Source: Phlebiopsis flavidoalba
Lineage: Eukaryota > Basidiomycota > Agaricomycetes > Polyporales > Phanerochaetaceae
Assembly: GCA_035772785.1 (NCBI GenBank)
Contig: JAOCPU010000026.1
Span: 310,001 to 374,000, forward strand
Length of the DNA stretch: 64,000 nt
Direction: 5' to 3'
Shown here piece after piece: positions 10,884-23,930 of the stretch (positions are counted from its first letter, which is position 1; each line of letters begins with the position of its first letter). The translations under genes and the position numbers were made by a program. The notes under the pieces are model-generated. The model was not told where the DNA came from and did not search any database. It saw only the letters and a list, made by a program, of their open reading frames with translations.

Positions 10884-12442
10884 GTGACTGAATCGATTGA
10901 CTTGTTGAATATGTCTATGAAGACAGAAGAAGGGGCTCAAACGCCACAACCTCCCCAAGCCCAGCCCCAACAACAGGTTCAGCAAGCTCAACAGCCTGCA
11001 ACGACAGCTACATTTTCTGCGGCGCAATGGGGACAACGTGAGTCTAAGATATCCTCGAACGGTTCAGCTGGTTTTATTTCTTTCATTAGAGATTCCAATA
11101 GACCCTGCGTTACAACAACAGTCTCAAGCCCAGACACAACCTCAGCAACATACCACGTAAATATTGCGTCTTTCTAGTAACTGATCAAGCGATTGAATGA
11201 TACGTATAGGACGCCCACAGTACTCTCATTACCAGGCGTACCAGCAGTATCAACACTCTTATTCGCATTACCAATATGCACCACAACCCAGCAAGCGCAA
11301 ATGTCTACCCTCCCAGCTGCGCCCGCGAAACCGGCACCAGCCCCAGCTCCAGCAACCAGTCAACTGGATACGACCGATGTAACGTAAAACTGAACGATGC
11401 ATTGGGCAGCGCAGGAGTTGACCTTAGGGTACGTCCCACCGTTCGCACTTGCTGTAGCCCTGCGTCCAATGTATCATAAACAGGCGGAGGAAGAGTCACT
11501 ACACCGAACATTTGATCAGTACCAGACGTACCGACCGTACGAAGACGAAGTCGAAAAACAGCCCGTTCGTCCCGCTTTTGACACCCGGATTCTCGGCCAG
11601 CGAATACGAGACATTGGTACACAACACAAAGTAACAAAAGTTCCGGAGGAATCCGTTCAACTACCTAGCACTGGCCTTGCGTGCGCGTCTTCAAGACCTA
11701 GTAGTAAAGCTATGATAGAAGCGTCTGCACACAGGACAGACACTCAGTTCGACCGACTCACCCTCACAATACGAAGACAGCACGTCGATGTGGCGAATCC
11801 TAGTGCGCGCAGACGTGTCGAAGCAGCTCGCAGCGATAGAGCGAGTAGAACGCGAAGAGGAGACGAAAATTCGGAGAGAAGCAAGGAGCGCGCCGATGAG
11901 ATGGCAGCAGCACACGCAGCCGCGCTCGCCGCCCAGTCGTCGGGAAGCGCAATGGCAGTCGACGGAGACGCCGAACGACGGCCTAGCCGAAGAAGAAAAA
12001 GAGGAAGGCCGACGGGCCTGGTGTGACCGCGCGCAACATGTCCGAGGGCGTGCGCAAAGAAGATGTCGAAACCGCGGTCGCGAGTCAGGCGGCGGGTCTC
12101 GGCACCAAGTACGCGTGGCATGGAACGCGAGTGCGACGGCTGCGCCGCCTCCGGAAGCCCAAGCCTGCGGCTTCGTCCGCCCGCACCTCCAGTGGCTTCG
12201 AGCACACTCCAACCTGCGACGACGACGGCGCCTGCTCCGAGCGCTGCGAATGAAACTGCAAGTTCGTGGGCGCGACCCTACTGTCTCCTCGAAAAAAAAA
12301 CGACTCAGCAGGCTGCGACGGCTGTCGAGTACGGACGACAAGGAGGCGTGGCCCATCACACTGCGAGATGCACATGTTTGTCATTGTGAGAAGGAGAAGG
12401 GTCATGGTGGTGGACGAGGTCTCCGCTCGAGGGTGGACATAG
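10884..12442 (+). CDS. TAF4: Transcription initiation factor TFIID subunit 4 (TAF4)
   Basis: TAF4 is a TFIID subunit with a histone-like fold that pairs with TAF12 in the nucleus. The N-terminus is Gln/Pro-rich (QPQQQVQQAQQPA, later YSHYQAYQQYQHSYSHYQYA), typical of low-complexity TAF4 leaders. The C-terminal TAF4 domain begins LNDALGSAGVDLR near 11387. After an intron it reads AEEESLHRTFDQYQTYRPYE, RIRDIGTQHKVTKVPEESV, then MWRILVRADVSKQLAAIERV and EREEETKIRREA, an Ala/basic helix, SQAAGLGTKYAW, and finally ITLRDA...GHGGGRGSARGWT with TAG at 12440-12442. These are the usual landmarks in the usual order. At least four frame slips break the domain (for example before ESILVRAD and in the last 30 codons). 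It is convergent with DDI1. Confidence 0.88.
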
Positions 12443-12705
12443 GCCAAAGAGTTGTTTCTTCTTCTGTCAATAGATTACATTCACATCATTCTCAGCATAG
12501 CGCGAACACATAATTCAGTTTTTCCTGGCCTCCTGCTGAGTTTAGCCGGGGGCTAGCTAGGGAAAGGCCTCTTGGGTTGTAAAGGGTCAGAATGATACAT
12601 TTGAATCCGCAGAATCCTACAAACACTCCTGAGTTGCTACTATACAGCGTTCATATTTTAATACATCTTGTCAGAGAAGCAAGGCTCCTAGCTTTTCCAG
12701 GGAGA

Positions 12706-14450
12706 CTAGAACAGCAAGGAAGCCGGCGGATGTCTAGATTTCCACCCGCGGCGTCCAGGGTGCTGATAGCGCACCTCCCTCGACACACCGAGCTCCATGA
12801 GGGTGTTGGATATGCCTGTTTCAGAGTACTGGGAATGGGTCAGGCAGTCACTTGGGCCTGGCCCCCCAGCAGCCCGGAGCACCTCTGCCCCTGCTCTGGA
12901 CTGAGGCGCGGAGCCACGATCGTCTGACTGTGAGGCCAGGGAAACGGCTGCTGTGCGGATGACCTGCACCGCCGGGAAGCGCGCGTGCGAGCCTGCTGCG
13001 CCTGCGACCGTTCCTCGGGCTTGGGAGTCTCGTACTCGCGCGGGTCCTTTTGTCGGGGAGCTCGTGCTCTGCGAGGAACTGACCTCGCGGCGCTGGTGTA
13101 TAACCAGCACATTTCTTCCGAGGTCAATACACGCTTGATGTGCCTTGAGCATGTCGAGACCGAAGAGGAGATCGACGTCACGGCCCTGCCAAGGTGCACC
13201 ATGATTCAGAGGGGGTAAGCTAGGAGTGGGAATAATTTCGACGTACCTCCTATGACGGTAAACGAACACGGTAAGAAGAGGTCCGTCGAGTTTGAGCTGC
13301 GCGCTGTGTATACGACGAGGATCTTGGCCGTCCAACAACAAACCTCGTGCAATGCCGGAGAACCTCTTGTCGAGCAAAACGCATGAGGCTAGCTCTGTGT
13401 CAGCGCGTATATATCTCTTTCAGATGTATGAGAATCCGCGTACCCGCATTGTTCTGCACAATCTGGGCTCACTGCAATAGTAATGTCAGTAGAGCCAACT
13501 AGCCGAGTTCACCGAGACGTACTGATAGTCTGCTGAGCACCACTATCTACGAAAGCTTTCACGGGACGTCCATTGACTCTACAGGCACGCTTTGCACGGA
13601 GTGAAGTCAGTATGTGACCCACCCCCTCGATGATCTAGATACGCACTAGAGCATCGTCACGCGACGTGCCTCGAAGGACTCCGGGAGTATTCCAATGCAT
13701 GTTCCATGTTCTCGAGCACGGCCTGCTGCCTAATCGCCTCCTCGATTCTCCGCGTTGACGGCCTCCATATCGAAAGGGATCCGCTTCATGGCGTTCGATC
13801 GCCGCCTCGCTCTCGATATGCCGCGCCCTCGTCTGGCGAAGGAGCTCTGCAAACCGCGCGGGGTCGTTTTGGGCTGCATGCGCGATTTCAGGTTGATCCT
13901 AGATGTGTGATATGCTTTAGATGGGTACGGGACGGGACGGGGGTAGGAAGGCGTACGCGCTGGAGCTGCTGCATGAGGCGTTGGGGTACCCTCCCAGGAG
14001 CTGCAGACGCATCATCTCTGCGTCCTGCTCGATAGTCCTACATTGTAGATCGTGAGTCGGCAGAACACGCACACAATGGTGAAAGACAAGACACGAACCG
14101 GCCTGCTACCGAGACCTTTCTTCGTAAAGACGAAGCATACCATGATCGCCGACTCCGCATTCTCTCATGGTACTCTTGGGGTTATTGAGGTCTCTCGGCC
14201 CTCAAATGAGATAGATTGTTCGTTGACTGGGATCCCAGACTAAGGTTTACGGGATATTTTGAGCATTTGAGAAGTGATATCGTTGGGTAGTTTTGCAGGC
14301 GTTACCATTTCCGTGCCTCAAAGAGTAGTGGGGGCCATGACATTCTCGCAGCTCGACCATGCCCGGGTTCGATCATCGACGACAAGGTACTCGCAGCGCG
14401 AGGTCGGTTACGGAATGTGAGCTCCGCGATGGGCGGTCGGAAGAAGAAGG
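12706..14450 (-). CDS. DDI1: DNA-damage inducible protein 1 (DDI1), ubiquitin-shuttle aspartyl protease
   Basis: This is a proteasome shuttle factor with a retroviral-type aspartyl protease fold. From the 5' side there is a ubiquitin-like domain (SGIPVNEQSISFEGRE, then LNNPKSTMRECGVGDHGML, about 14.25-14.1 kb, one slip between them). Next is an Arg/Glu helix (IEEAIRQQAVLENMEHA-like, about 13.75 kb). The protease domain has NGRPVKAFVDSGAQQTI, with the catalytic Asp codon at 13547-13545, then SPDCAEQCGLMR and GRDVDLLFGLDMLKAHQACI. The C-terminal UBA reads LMELGVSREV...ASLLF, with the stop at 12708-12706. Introns of about 50 nt follow QQTI and CAEQCG. An extra T in CGTTTTGCTCGAC explains one slip. 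The start codon is not resolved. Confidence 0.9.
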
Positions 14451-16332
14451 TCGATGGGGATATTTGTGAATGACAAGATGCGCGCCGAGACAATTAAGTC
14501 GTCCGGGGTTAGAGTAGGCTACAAAGAAGTTAGCGTGGGTAGACGATGGTTGTGGCTTAAGAGCACGGAGGGGGGGAGGGGACACTGGGGAGTCCCGATG
14601 AATTTGCCGCTCATTTGGTAGCATGCATAATCGCTGAGTCTTGCGCTTTACTAAGCAAAGAACAAATATTTTCAAAGGACGACTAGATGTCTATAACGCG
14701 TGACTCTTACTTAACGCGCGAACACCAGACACAATCAAGACGCGTCTGAATTGTGGCTAGCGAATGCGCTACATGTGACGTTGTAGTGGTGTTGTGGTAA
14801 GTGAGAGTTAAAAGCGCTCCAGGCGGGACGCGTCAATGGACCCACAACTTCACGTAACGTCCTGCTCGCAGCTCACTATACCGAATATCAGAAGTGTGGG
14901 TATGCAATTGCCGCATGTACAGCAAGCAGTATAGTCTGCCTATCAGAAACACAATACGACTGAGTATACAGTTCATGGACCCCCGCCACTTGCATGCTTT
15001 CGGCCGCTACATCAGGCGGCTAGCATTGCGTGGCATGGCTCGGTTTGCGTCGAGCCTATGAGTTGACTTATAGTGGGAGATGTGATGTATTTACGCGAGG
15101 ATGTCGCCCAGGTAGCAGCGGCGTCCTAATGCACTGTTAGCGTCACTTAACTCTCTATGATTATGCCCGACGAGCATATTAGACATCAAAAACTTATCGC
15201 TCAACATAGGCTAGAAGGACAGTAGCTCGCATGGCTACAATGACATGTTGAATCAGCTCTTTCAAAGCCTACGGCCATTAGGAGGGTATATCTTGCCGCT
15301 CAAATCAGCTATTAGCTTAGAGGCTCTTGTGACTGCCTAATTCTCGCTTCACCCTTCGTTTGAGTTTCTCGTACCTCTCTTCGCTGCCTACGGTCGGCGC
15401 CCACCATGTGGCGTCCAATTGTTAGCCTCTCCTCGAGACTGGTAGGAACGCTCGTGCCGTAGTGCCGGGCCAGTGTCTGTTTCCATGTGCGACACAGCAA
15501 GAGGGCTTTCGTCGGGACGGGGCCGCCCCCTGGGCTATGAGATGGTCGCAGGCCATTATTATTTTTATCTTTCGGCGAATGGCGCGCTGGCTCCTAGACC
15601 GCTCTGGCGAGTCGGGCGATGGGATGTACTGGCTATCGAACTTTTGGTGGGGGAAACGTGCGCTCACGAGAGACAGTGGTGATCTGGGCGTGTGCATCTG
15701 GACTGGCCAGATGTGACCAAAGTGCCGTCTGCTGTTCGAACTCCAATCGTTGATGACAAGCTGGACGCCGGATTGACGATGATGAAAGTGGACGTGTGCT
15801 AACGTCACGAGTGATGCTGGGTTTTGGAGGCGACGGAGACGAGGCCGATCGCGTCCTATAGTGATGCTTCTGATCGGCTGCTCATGACCGCCAGTCTTGC
15901 GTCGACTCGAGCTCAGTGTGTGCCATGTCTATCAATGCCGCTTCTCCTCATGCGATTCGTACCGTCCGCAATCTACTATTTGCTTGCTCTTCACTGCCTC
16001 CGTATTCGTAGTCGCTCCAGTCAGCGCTACTGATGAGGTGACGAAGTGAACGAGAGGACGAGATAAGGGTAGGACGACTGAGCAAGTACCATTAGAGGGT
16101 TGGGGGCAATGCGTCTCTCGTGGTGCTGCCTTTGAGGTGTTATGACGGAAGATTAGGCTGACTTCTGTGAGCGAGGCCCTTATCTGCGGCGATGAGCGTT
16201 GTGCTTATTGAGTTGTAGAGTCGCGTTCGGGATAGGTCTTAGTGAAGGTGCGTCCTGAGGAGTGTATCTGCCTGCGTAAGTGCGCCGTGTTCCACGGACC
16301 GTAGGGCTTCTTTGCTGGCTGTAATGCCTCTG
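14451..16332. other. No recognised gene; possible 3' part of ATG29
   Basis: About 14.5-15.3 kb shows nothing I can support. From 15.3 to 15.8 kb on the minus strand there are basic, Ser/Arg-containing frames (for example a 62-residue frame ending at 15312). These could be the low-complexity C-terminal half of ATG29, which is poorly conserved in that family. No splice chain could be confirmed. Confidence 0.3.
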
Positions 16333-16821
16333 TCAATTGGAGTTGGGTACACTTTCGGGAAGGTATTGCGCCGTGTTCTCAGAAGGTACGGGTGGACTAC
16401 CAGCCTTGGGGGCTACCTGCGGTGCTGGTGACACGGGGCTGAGAGCAGTACGCAATCCGCGTAGGTCTTCTTCATATCGAATCTGGGCACGATATAGCAG
16501 ATAGGGCAAAGGCACTTGCAAGTGGTTTGCTAGTCCTTTCCCTGTACATAGTGTGAGCTAGGTCGCATAATGAAGACGATGTTGTACTCACAGTCGGGTA
16601 CACCTCCCCCTGTTACTCGGGACTTGGATATGACCTCCCACAACAGCTGCTCTTTCTCGGTATTCCACTCTATCTGCTCTTTCAGACGTGTTAACGCGAC
16701 GATAGGTCTGTACGTCTGCCAAGGTACCCACTTGAGGGGGCTCAGAGAAGGCTTCGGGCTCTTCGGGTCGGTTAAAGGGAAGTCGAACAATCACGCGTAT
16801 TTGTGGAGGCTGTGGTTCCAT
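16333..16821 (-). CDS. ATG29: Autophagy-related protein 29, conserved N-terminal domain
   Basis: Atg29 is part of the Atg17-Atg31-Atg29 scaffold at the autophagosome assembly site. The start ATG is at 16821-16819. Exon 1 reads MEPQPPQIRVIVRLPFNRPE and PEAFSEPPQ. Intron 16731-16674 (58 nt) leads to exon 2, IEWNTEKEQLLWEVISKSRV...GGGVPD. Intron 16591-16542 (50 nt) leads to exon 3, WKGLANHLQVPLPYLLYRAQ and IRYEEDLRGLR, then a Ser/Pro/Ala-rich run ending in frame at 16333. The motif order IRVIVRLP, EW..EKE..LW, WK.LA..L.VPLPYLLYRAQ is specific to the family. The exact splices give an unbroken domain. The C-terminal extent is unknown; family members usually extend a few hundred residues of low complexity. 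Confidence 0.88.
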
Positions 16822-19208
16822 GGATAGGGAGATATTTCGCGTCTCACAGTGAGCATTTATAGCTAAAGCCACGACGCGCTAGTTTGAGTGAGGGATCAGA
16901 GAGTGAATCAACATTGAGTATAAACGGGACGTTTCGGCATTTTACGCGGTCACCTGTGAGTATCTCTCTCTGCTGTTCGCTCTACGCCACTTCGCTGATT
17001 AGGAGCTTGTACCGCATACGACTTGTTTCGCTACCACCACCAGTCTGATCGATCTTCAATGCCGTTGTGCTAGCTTACCAACCTATTATTCTTGCGAACG
17101 AAAGCGCAAAAAACTACGAAATGGCGAGCGCATGGGACTTCTCCGAGCTCATTGCGGAGCTGAGTTCTCTTTGACGGCCGAACGCGAGCCGGTCGCGTCT
17201 GAACTCGGGGGTGCGAGCTGCCTTCGCATCGGTAAGCCTTGAACGCCGGGCGGGAGCGCGCCTCTCATGCTGCATGCTGCTTTCACCTTCGGGACCCAGT
17301 ATTGCAATCTATCTACGGCGACGGATACTCTCAAACTGTGGCCGTCGAACGGGGGATCTAGTCTCAACCGGTTCATCCCCCCCCCTTAAGGTAAAACGAG
17401 TTGAACGATATGAGTCGATCATCTCAATGTGAGCGACGTGTCTGCGGCTCGTTGTGGCTATAGGACCCATATGGCCTTAGTTTGGACCGAGGGTTTAAGG
17501 CTTGAAGTGGAAGATGAACGCGGAATGTCGTCTTTGTAATAGTCCTTGGTGTCTCTCTCGCAAAAATTACCCCTACGGTGCTATGCACCCTCAATGGCAA
17601 CTGCTTGTCCCGCTATATCGGTGCCTATCGGAGTGGATGCAATGCGCTATTTGGTGCTGTTGCTCAAAACGTACATTATCAAGCGAAGGTGTGGAATGGA
17701 CGCCTGATACCAGTATGCGTATTGACGGGCTCGGGTGGGTGAAGGAACGATGTACGGGAGTGGTACGGAGGCCAAAAAGAGCGAGAAGCCTCGCTGGAGA
17801 ACTGCTGTTCGCGAGGATTGAAGAAGAAGCACCATACCGGCCACAGACGTGTAAGAGAAGCTAGGACCATGAAGTGGTCCGCCCTGCCACGATCACTGGG
17901 AAGAGCCCGCGACCGTACCCCTGCTCCTACGGGCGATCGTGCCCCACGGTATCCGGTATGATTCAGCGAGGCAAGAGCCACTATCACCGGAAAGCTCGGA
18001 AAAGCTCAGTTGTAGGGGAGACCAATATGCCGCAATAATGGATGGCGATCGCATTCCGGGCAGGTGCGTTCCATATTTGTAAATAGCCAGCTCGTCATTG
18101 TTGTCTAAGTCTTTTTTTTTCTTTTTTGTATTGTCAGGTTGTTCCGCTCATTCTAGCACAGAGCTTTGATGGCCGGACCGACGTATCGTCTAAGGGCAGC
18201 GGGACGCAATCCGATCATCATTCCTGGAGATGTCAGGCAGGCAGTGTAGCTCATCACCAAGGTGAGGCTTCATTTGTGGATTAAACGGACGGCCGTTGGT
18301 GGCTTACCCTACTGCGTGGGTACTTGATCGACGCTGACTTGTCAGACAATGATGAATAGACGGGTGCGAAGACAGGCAGTCAGGAGCGCCGTGGACTTGG
18401 CCACCTTTCTTTTCAGAATCCTCGTTGCGTACTTGTGTGGCTTCTCGCATCATCGGCTTGTTTTGTTCCAATTTATACTGGCAGCGGCAGACTGACACGT
18501 ATATTTTGAGCTCGGCGTCTTCCGAGGAGGTGAAGCAATGGTAATTGGTAGTTGGTCACTTCGCTACTGTTGGCGGGATGTCACTTTGGTCCCCCGATCG
18601 CTTCCAAGCATATCAGACCAGGCAGTCGAGGAATGGCTCTGGTAGCTGGGGCGGATTTCTGGACAACGACACAAGAGCCTGACACGGCTAAGAAAAAGAC
18701 GCGGTGCGCAGCGCAACTTCGAAAGACGGTAGTGCCCATACGTGCAGAACGCCGAGTTGGAATACGAGGATATCGCTCAATTCGCTGTATAGAAGCGTGG
18801 AAATCGTACCATATGCATTTACCCACTATTCTTCCTATCGTTCCTGTGTGTGTGTTTTTTGCGACCCTCATTATTTTTTTGCAATATTGCGAGTTGTTCT
18901 TATCGGGCGGAGGTGGCCGGGCGTCCTAGCGCGCTCCAGACTTCCGTGATTGGTGAAGTCGATGTGCCCTAGTCACTTGGCCACCCTCCCAGCGCATATG
19001 TTTTCCCCGCCCCCTTGCCAGAGACCACCAACACTACCTCCGGCCCACACGCGCGCGATCGCTGAAGCCGACTTGTACAAGCATAGGTCTTAAAGTCATA
19101 GGCTTGGGTCATGGCCCTTCAACCATACTGCTGCACTAGTCCGCCCTCAGGGTCCATCCGACCGCCAGACACCACGACTTGAACGCGTTCGTTCTGCAAA
19201 CAAAATCA
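16822..19208. other. Unassigned region, coding-like fragments only
   Basis: Plus-strand pieces look translated but were not recognised: MASAWDFSELIAELSSL at about 17.12 kb, a run around 17.54-17.70 kb (CTLNGNCLSRYIGAYRSGCN), and a hydrophobic stretch near 18.84 kb (VPVCVFFATLIIFLQYC). None could be chained through splice sites into a protein. A pyrimidine-rich stretch lies at 18.11-18.13 kb. A degraded or indel-rich gene is possible. Confidence 0.3.
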
Positions 19209-21885
19209 TGTTGGTCCGCGATATAGGTCGGCGAGCACGTCCACAGTGAGTTGTCCTTTGATGACTGTGACTAGGCTGTATGTCAACTCTACTTCGGCCT
19301 AGCAATTCGGACTTCGGGACCCTAGACTTGATACAGAAACCCACCAGCTTACATTGACGGCAAATGGGTGGACGCTGAGGACGGGAAGAAGTTTGGCGGT
19401 TACTAGTGCGTTACAGGTCTCGTGCCTCACTCTGAAGTAGCTCATTGATATACTGTAGAACCCTGCTACTGCCTTGAAAAGAGTGCTCGGTCAAGTACCG
19501 GACCTCGGCTTGGGGAACCAAACGCCAAGCAAGCAAATTGAAGGCCAGCCTCGTCAGACCGAGCATATCAAGACATTGGGAATAGTACCACACCGGCTAA
19601 AAGGTACGTACGAACAATACTCTTGCTTGGGAGCTATATTGAACCCCCTTGTGTATAATAGGAACGCACATGACAAGCTCCTCAAGTTTTACCGATCTTA
19701 TGAAGGAGCACCACGAGGATCTCTCTACGATTAATCGTGAGTATGGTGACCTTATACGATGTCTGACTAGCGGTGCATATAACCCCTGTCTCGCAGAGCC
19801 ACCTCAGTGAGAACGGCAGAGGCCGTTTCGCAGTAGAAGCCAAGGTATGACTGCTCTCTGCATATTTGTCTGGTAAACCATGACTCAATGCGACATATCA
19901 TTAGGGAGAGAAGCGAGTACAGTTCTATCTTATCCTCGAGGTATCGAGAGTGCCATTTCTCGTAGGTACTTTGTACAGCTAAGTTAATGCAGACCTCTTT
20001 TTACAGTGGTTCGGTACGACAGGCATCGTGATGCGTTCAAACCGTTACAACGATTCCATTGACAGCACTCGACACTAATGTGACCACAGCTTTAGCTAGA
20101 TGCATCGTGTTTACGACCTTACAGGTGAGTTCCGTAAACCTACTTCCAGGCACATAATCCGTATATTCACATCTTTGCAGATGGTCCAATACACATTGCC
20201 CAGTTTCCAACGACACGAAAAACGTTGTCATAAAACACCTAGTCGGTGAGCATGTTCTGGTCTACTCGGAGTGAACGTCACTGTGTAGGGCATCACGATT
20301 GCCTAGGTCAGTTGTGTAAGTCGCACATTGCGTTATGTGCTCGCCTCGGCAATTAAGCATATCCGTAGCTCAATCTTAACTCCATGGAACTTCCCGTCTG
20401 CCATGATCACACGAAAGCTTGGAGCCGCGCTCGCGGCAGGTTGCACCTGCGGAGGTTGCACAGCGCGGTCATTCAACCAAAACCACCAGCAGAGACGCCA
20501 TAGACACCTGTCTGGCTCTTTTTGCGGATTGTAAGACTAGTTTGCCGCTGTTATCACACTACTTAGTGTTTCCTACTCGATTCTCATATTCTATTTGCTC
20601 TTTAAGCTTGCTCGGCTTCGCGTGGTGGGCGGGTATCCCCGCTGGTGTCCCGTCAATGTTGTAACCTTTACAAACTCAAATATCTCGGACGTCTGGACGG
20701 GGAGCTGTGTGATCGTGAGAACCCAAGATCGTCAGGAAGATTAGGTCCTTCACGGGGAAAGCACACCTGTGGCGAAGTTGCTGCTGTACAAGTATGCTGG
20801 CGAGCACATTGAAGAAGTGGGGTCTTCTGTCGGTGTCTCTAGGACGGCGACTGACAAGGTTTCATTCAGAATATCCATTGAAGCAGGAGGCAATGCGCGA
20901 CCATTTATCGTGTCTCGATTGACGCCGATATTGACGCTGCCGTTGATGGTGCTGTAGCTCCTTGGTTTCAATCCTATCGACCCGCATAAGCTGACGAGGT
21001 ACTATTCATCGTTTGTAGGGTGCTAGGGTCGCCTGCAAGTTCCGGCCACACGGGCCAGACCTGCGTGTAGTGCGAACCAGGATAATACGTGGTCAATCGT
21101 ACACGTCTACGCAGGGGACTTTGCCTCGAAGATTCTGAGGCCGAAAAGGTCGCACCGGCGTTCTCGTATCGGCTGACGGCTTTGATGACAGCAGACGTAC
21201 GTAGTATCCCGTATAACAGTTGTCCCGGCACGCAGCGCGCTGACACACACGCACAGGACCCACAGACGGCCTCTGATTCGCATCACGAAAAGGCGATCGA
21301 GAAGGTCCAGGCCGCACATCGACGACGCCGGTCACGCGCGGGCGGCACAGCTCATCCACGGCAGGCGGGGCAAGCGGCTCGAGTTCGGCAGGCGCAGGCG
21401 GGGTTCGTTCTTGCGGCCCGACGATCCTCGCCCGAGGTGCCCCAGGACGCGCAGGGTGTGCAAGGAAGAGAACGTTCGGGCGGCTCGGCGGCGATCGTCA
21501 AAGTTTCGAGACCGAGGGACGAGGTCGTGCGGCTCGCGACGAACGACACGTCCGTCGGCTGTTCGCCGGGTACTTTTTCTCGCGCGCGATATTGGCCGTG
21601 GTCTGGCGCGTCGCTGAGGCCCTTGAGGGTCGGAATGGTGGGGGCACCAACACGGGTGCGATTAGTTCAGGTCTGTGATTCCGTTTGGCGGTAAAAATGT
21701 CAAGGAGAGCGGGACTTGGGTATGTATTTCTGCTGTTGTGCTCAGGGAGAGTGCTTTCTAAATCTTTTCTCTATTAGGACCGCACTCAACGGGGCAGCAG
21801 TCATCGGAATTGAGGAATACATGAACATCAAGTACATTGCTTTCGGACAGGTCTGTAATTGGTGTACACCTTGCTCTCTATGGTA
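19209..21885 (+). CDS. Succinate-semialdehyde dehydrogenase (aldehyde dehydrogenase family)
   Basis: It oxidises succinate semialdehyde to succinate with NAD(P)+, the last step of the GABA shunt, in known relatives. Landmarks in order are [16 protein letters not shown] (about 19.35 kb), [12 protein letters not shown] (19.70 kb), [19 protein letters not shown] with AAGCT (20.38 kb), a GIPAGV segment (20.63 kb), and [11 protein letters not shown] (20.88 kb), which corresponds to the catalytic-Glu motif ELGGNAPF. GQTCV (21.05 kb) contains the catalytic Cys. Then come DGFDDS (21.18 kb), KVQAHIDDA and LIHGG (21.3-21.36 kb), EVVRLANDTSVGL-like text (21.52 kb), NTGAISSG (21.65 kb), PFGGVKESG and [15 protein letters not shown] at the end. 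Frame slips are frequent. A start at 19280 (MSTLLRPS) is an alternative. The subfamily is chosen on motif resemblance, not alignment. Confidence 0.85.
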
Positions 21886-23930
21886 ACGGATCTGTGTGTC
21901 TCGGTTGTCTGTTTTTTGTATGCTTCTGTTGTTCTTTCGATAGCGTAATTCATGAAGACTTGTTGCTCATGTCATTACGGGTAGAGTGCTCAACTCCATG
22001 CGGAGCCATCTGATTCACGTCAAGCTTTCAGCATTTTGGGCAATCCGGGGTAGGTGTTATGCATACCTATTTGAGCCAGTAGTAAATCTTCTTGAAGCTG
22101 AATCATGATTTCAAGCCGAAAGCATGGTATTGGAGGGGGAATCCCTACTCCCGCCTTGCTCATGACCTGAGCTGACGACATAGGGCCACGGCTGCGCAGA
22201 CCTATGGAAATGATGTCGCTGCATCCGGGCATTACTAGTCTATTCCCTCCTCCCTAAATTCTATCAAATGCGCAGCCGATGCTTGCACGCGCCGAAGAGG
22301 CTCCTTCTAGACGAGTGCCATGTTTCCGACTGCCGGGTCTGTTACAGGTTAAGTCCAAAGTTCCCTGGATCAGGTTGACACAGCTGGCGCACTATGAGAC
22401 CAAGAAATAAACCACTACGACCCCCCCCGAAGCAACACCGATGACTGATGAACGACTTTATGGAGAAAGCAATGCAGGCCTAAGCGGAGACGGAAAAGGC
22501 TTATACCATGACCAATTTCGCTGTCATTATGCAATTTGGTCTCCGGGGCGGCGGGGCGTCTAGTGATCTAAATAAGGTGTCCTATCCCGGAGTGAACTCG
22601 CGTCAGATTGAGGTAGCGATCGCCATCTTTCAAACACAAGAGATGTCACTTACAGGTTCAATCCGCGTAAATTGTCCTTTCACACGGCGACCCGTAATAG
22701 TCCAGACAAGAAGTCTCGCCACTGCGGTTACGGTCAGAGTTCGCCGCCGCGAGTTGTAACATAGGGAGCTGAGGTATTTAGTACATTGTGTTTCTCAGCC
22801 TTCTGTCCGCTGTGTAGACGTAGAAAGGGTGCGTCGGGCCACGTGGCTGCGCTGTCTCCTCCGGCACTTCTGAGACCAAGTACCCAGAATCGCGTCTGCA
22901 CACAGCATACCTGTGGGCGCTACACTTACCCGTCGGCTCTCGTTGACATGGTACACCGCTAGATCGTGGGGACAGCGTACACGGTGTCACTGTCGTCCCA
23001 GAACGGACCTGAGCAAGACGACAGTACGTGGGCCATTGCACGCCCTCGTCTGGACACGAAAAGTGCCAGAGTGAGCCGAGGCTGGATCCCTCTGCCTCAC
23101 AGTGGCCCCCGCGCTGCAAGTCAGTGTCGAAGTACTCTGGCGTTACGACTCTTTGGAAGCAAGGCGGGGCTGACGGTGGGGTGCCACTGTGCACGGCCGC
23201 TACTATTCACAGTCCATCCGAGAGGTGGGCAGCTTGGCAGGAGTTAATTATTGTCATTGCAGTATCCTTAAGTCGCGTTGGGTTGAGGCGCGAGATGCTG
23301 GATCGCGCAAAGTTATGCAGGTCTATGGTGACTACCGAGGAGGGATGCAGTCGAACTTCTTACGGATCATGTTTGGTGTGAGTTACACTCCGAGGAGCCC
23401 TCGCCATCAAACTTGAACCCAGCCTGAGGACGGAATGCGCCAAAACCGCGGGTCGTATCGTTGTAACTATATCGAGTTGACAGATTCCATGTTAATCGGA
23501 GCCAATCGAGTGTGCAAGATCCCATACAGCGACACGGCCTGTCACCCTCATTGTCCGCTCGCGAAACAGGACTCACACCGGACGATAACGCATGAGCGCT
23601 GTGAGGGACCCTTGATGCTCTGTACGCCCGCCGTATATAGCTTAAAGGGCGATGAAAGGCACAGAAACATCAAAAGTCGCCCCGCTGCTGTACGTCGATC
23701 TTCTCCTCTTTTCAACTTCTCAAGTTTGTGCGGACGTTGACGCCTCCAGGGCATTTGTGCGCAAAGTCCGCCCGCCCACTCCAAATATTGCACCCTCTAG
23801 TTTAAATTGACCAGGGATTCTGCGGCGGTACCGCGTGGCCTGTGACTTGGGCTCGAGAGACATATATAGAGCAGAGCAGAGGTGAGCCAGACTTCCCTCA
23901 CACAAGACACATACCTACCTACTACACAGA
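21886..23930. other. No recognised gene
   Basis: Short frames exist on both strands (for example 22508-22759 plus, 22778-23194 minus, 22966-23381 plus), but none shows a known motif, a splice-linked continuation or strong codon bias. I see no RNA gene or clear repeat here. Confidence 0.4.

Noticed and set aside
14345..14365. gggttcgatcatcg as a tRNA T-loop
   Set aside because: It lies in the ubiquitin-like domain region of DDI1 and no acceptor or anticodon stem can be drawn.
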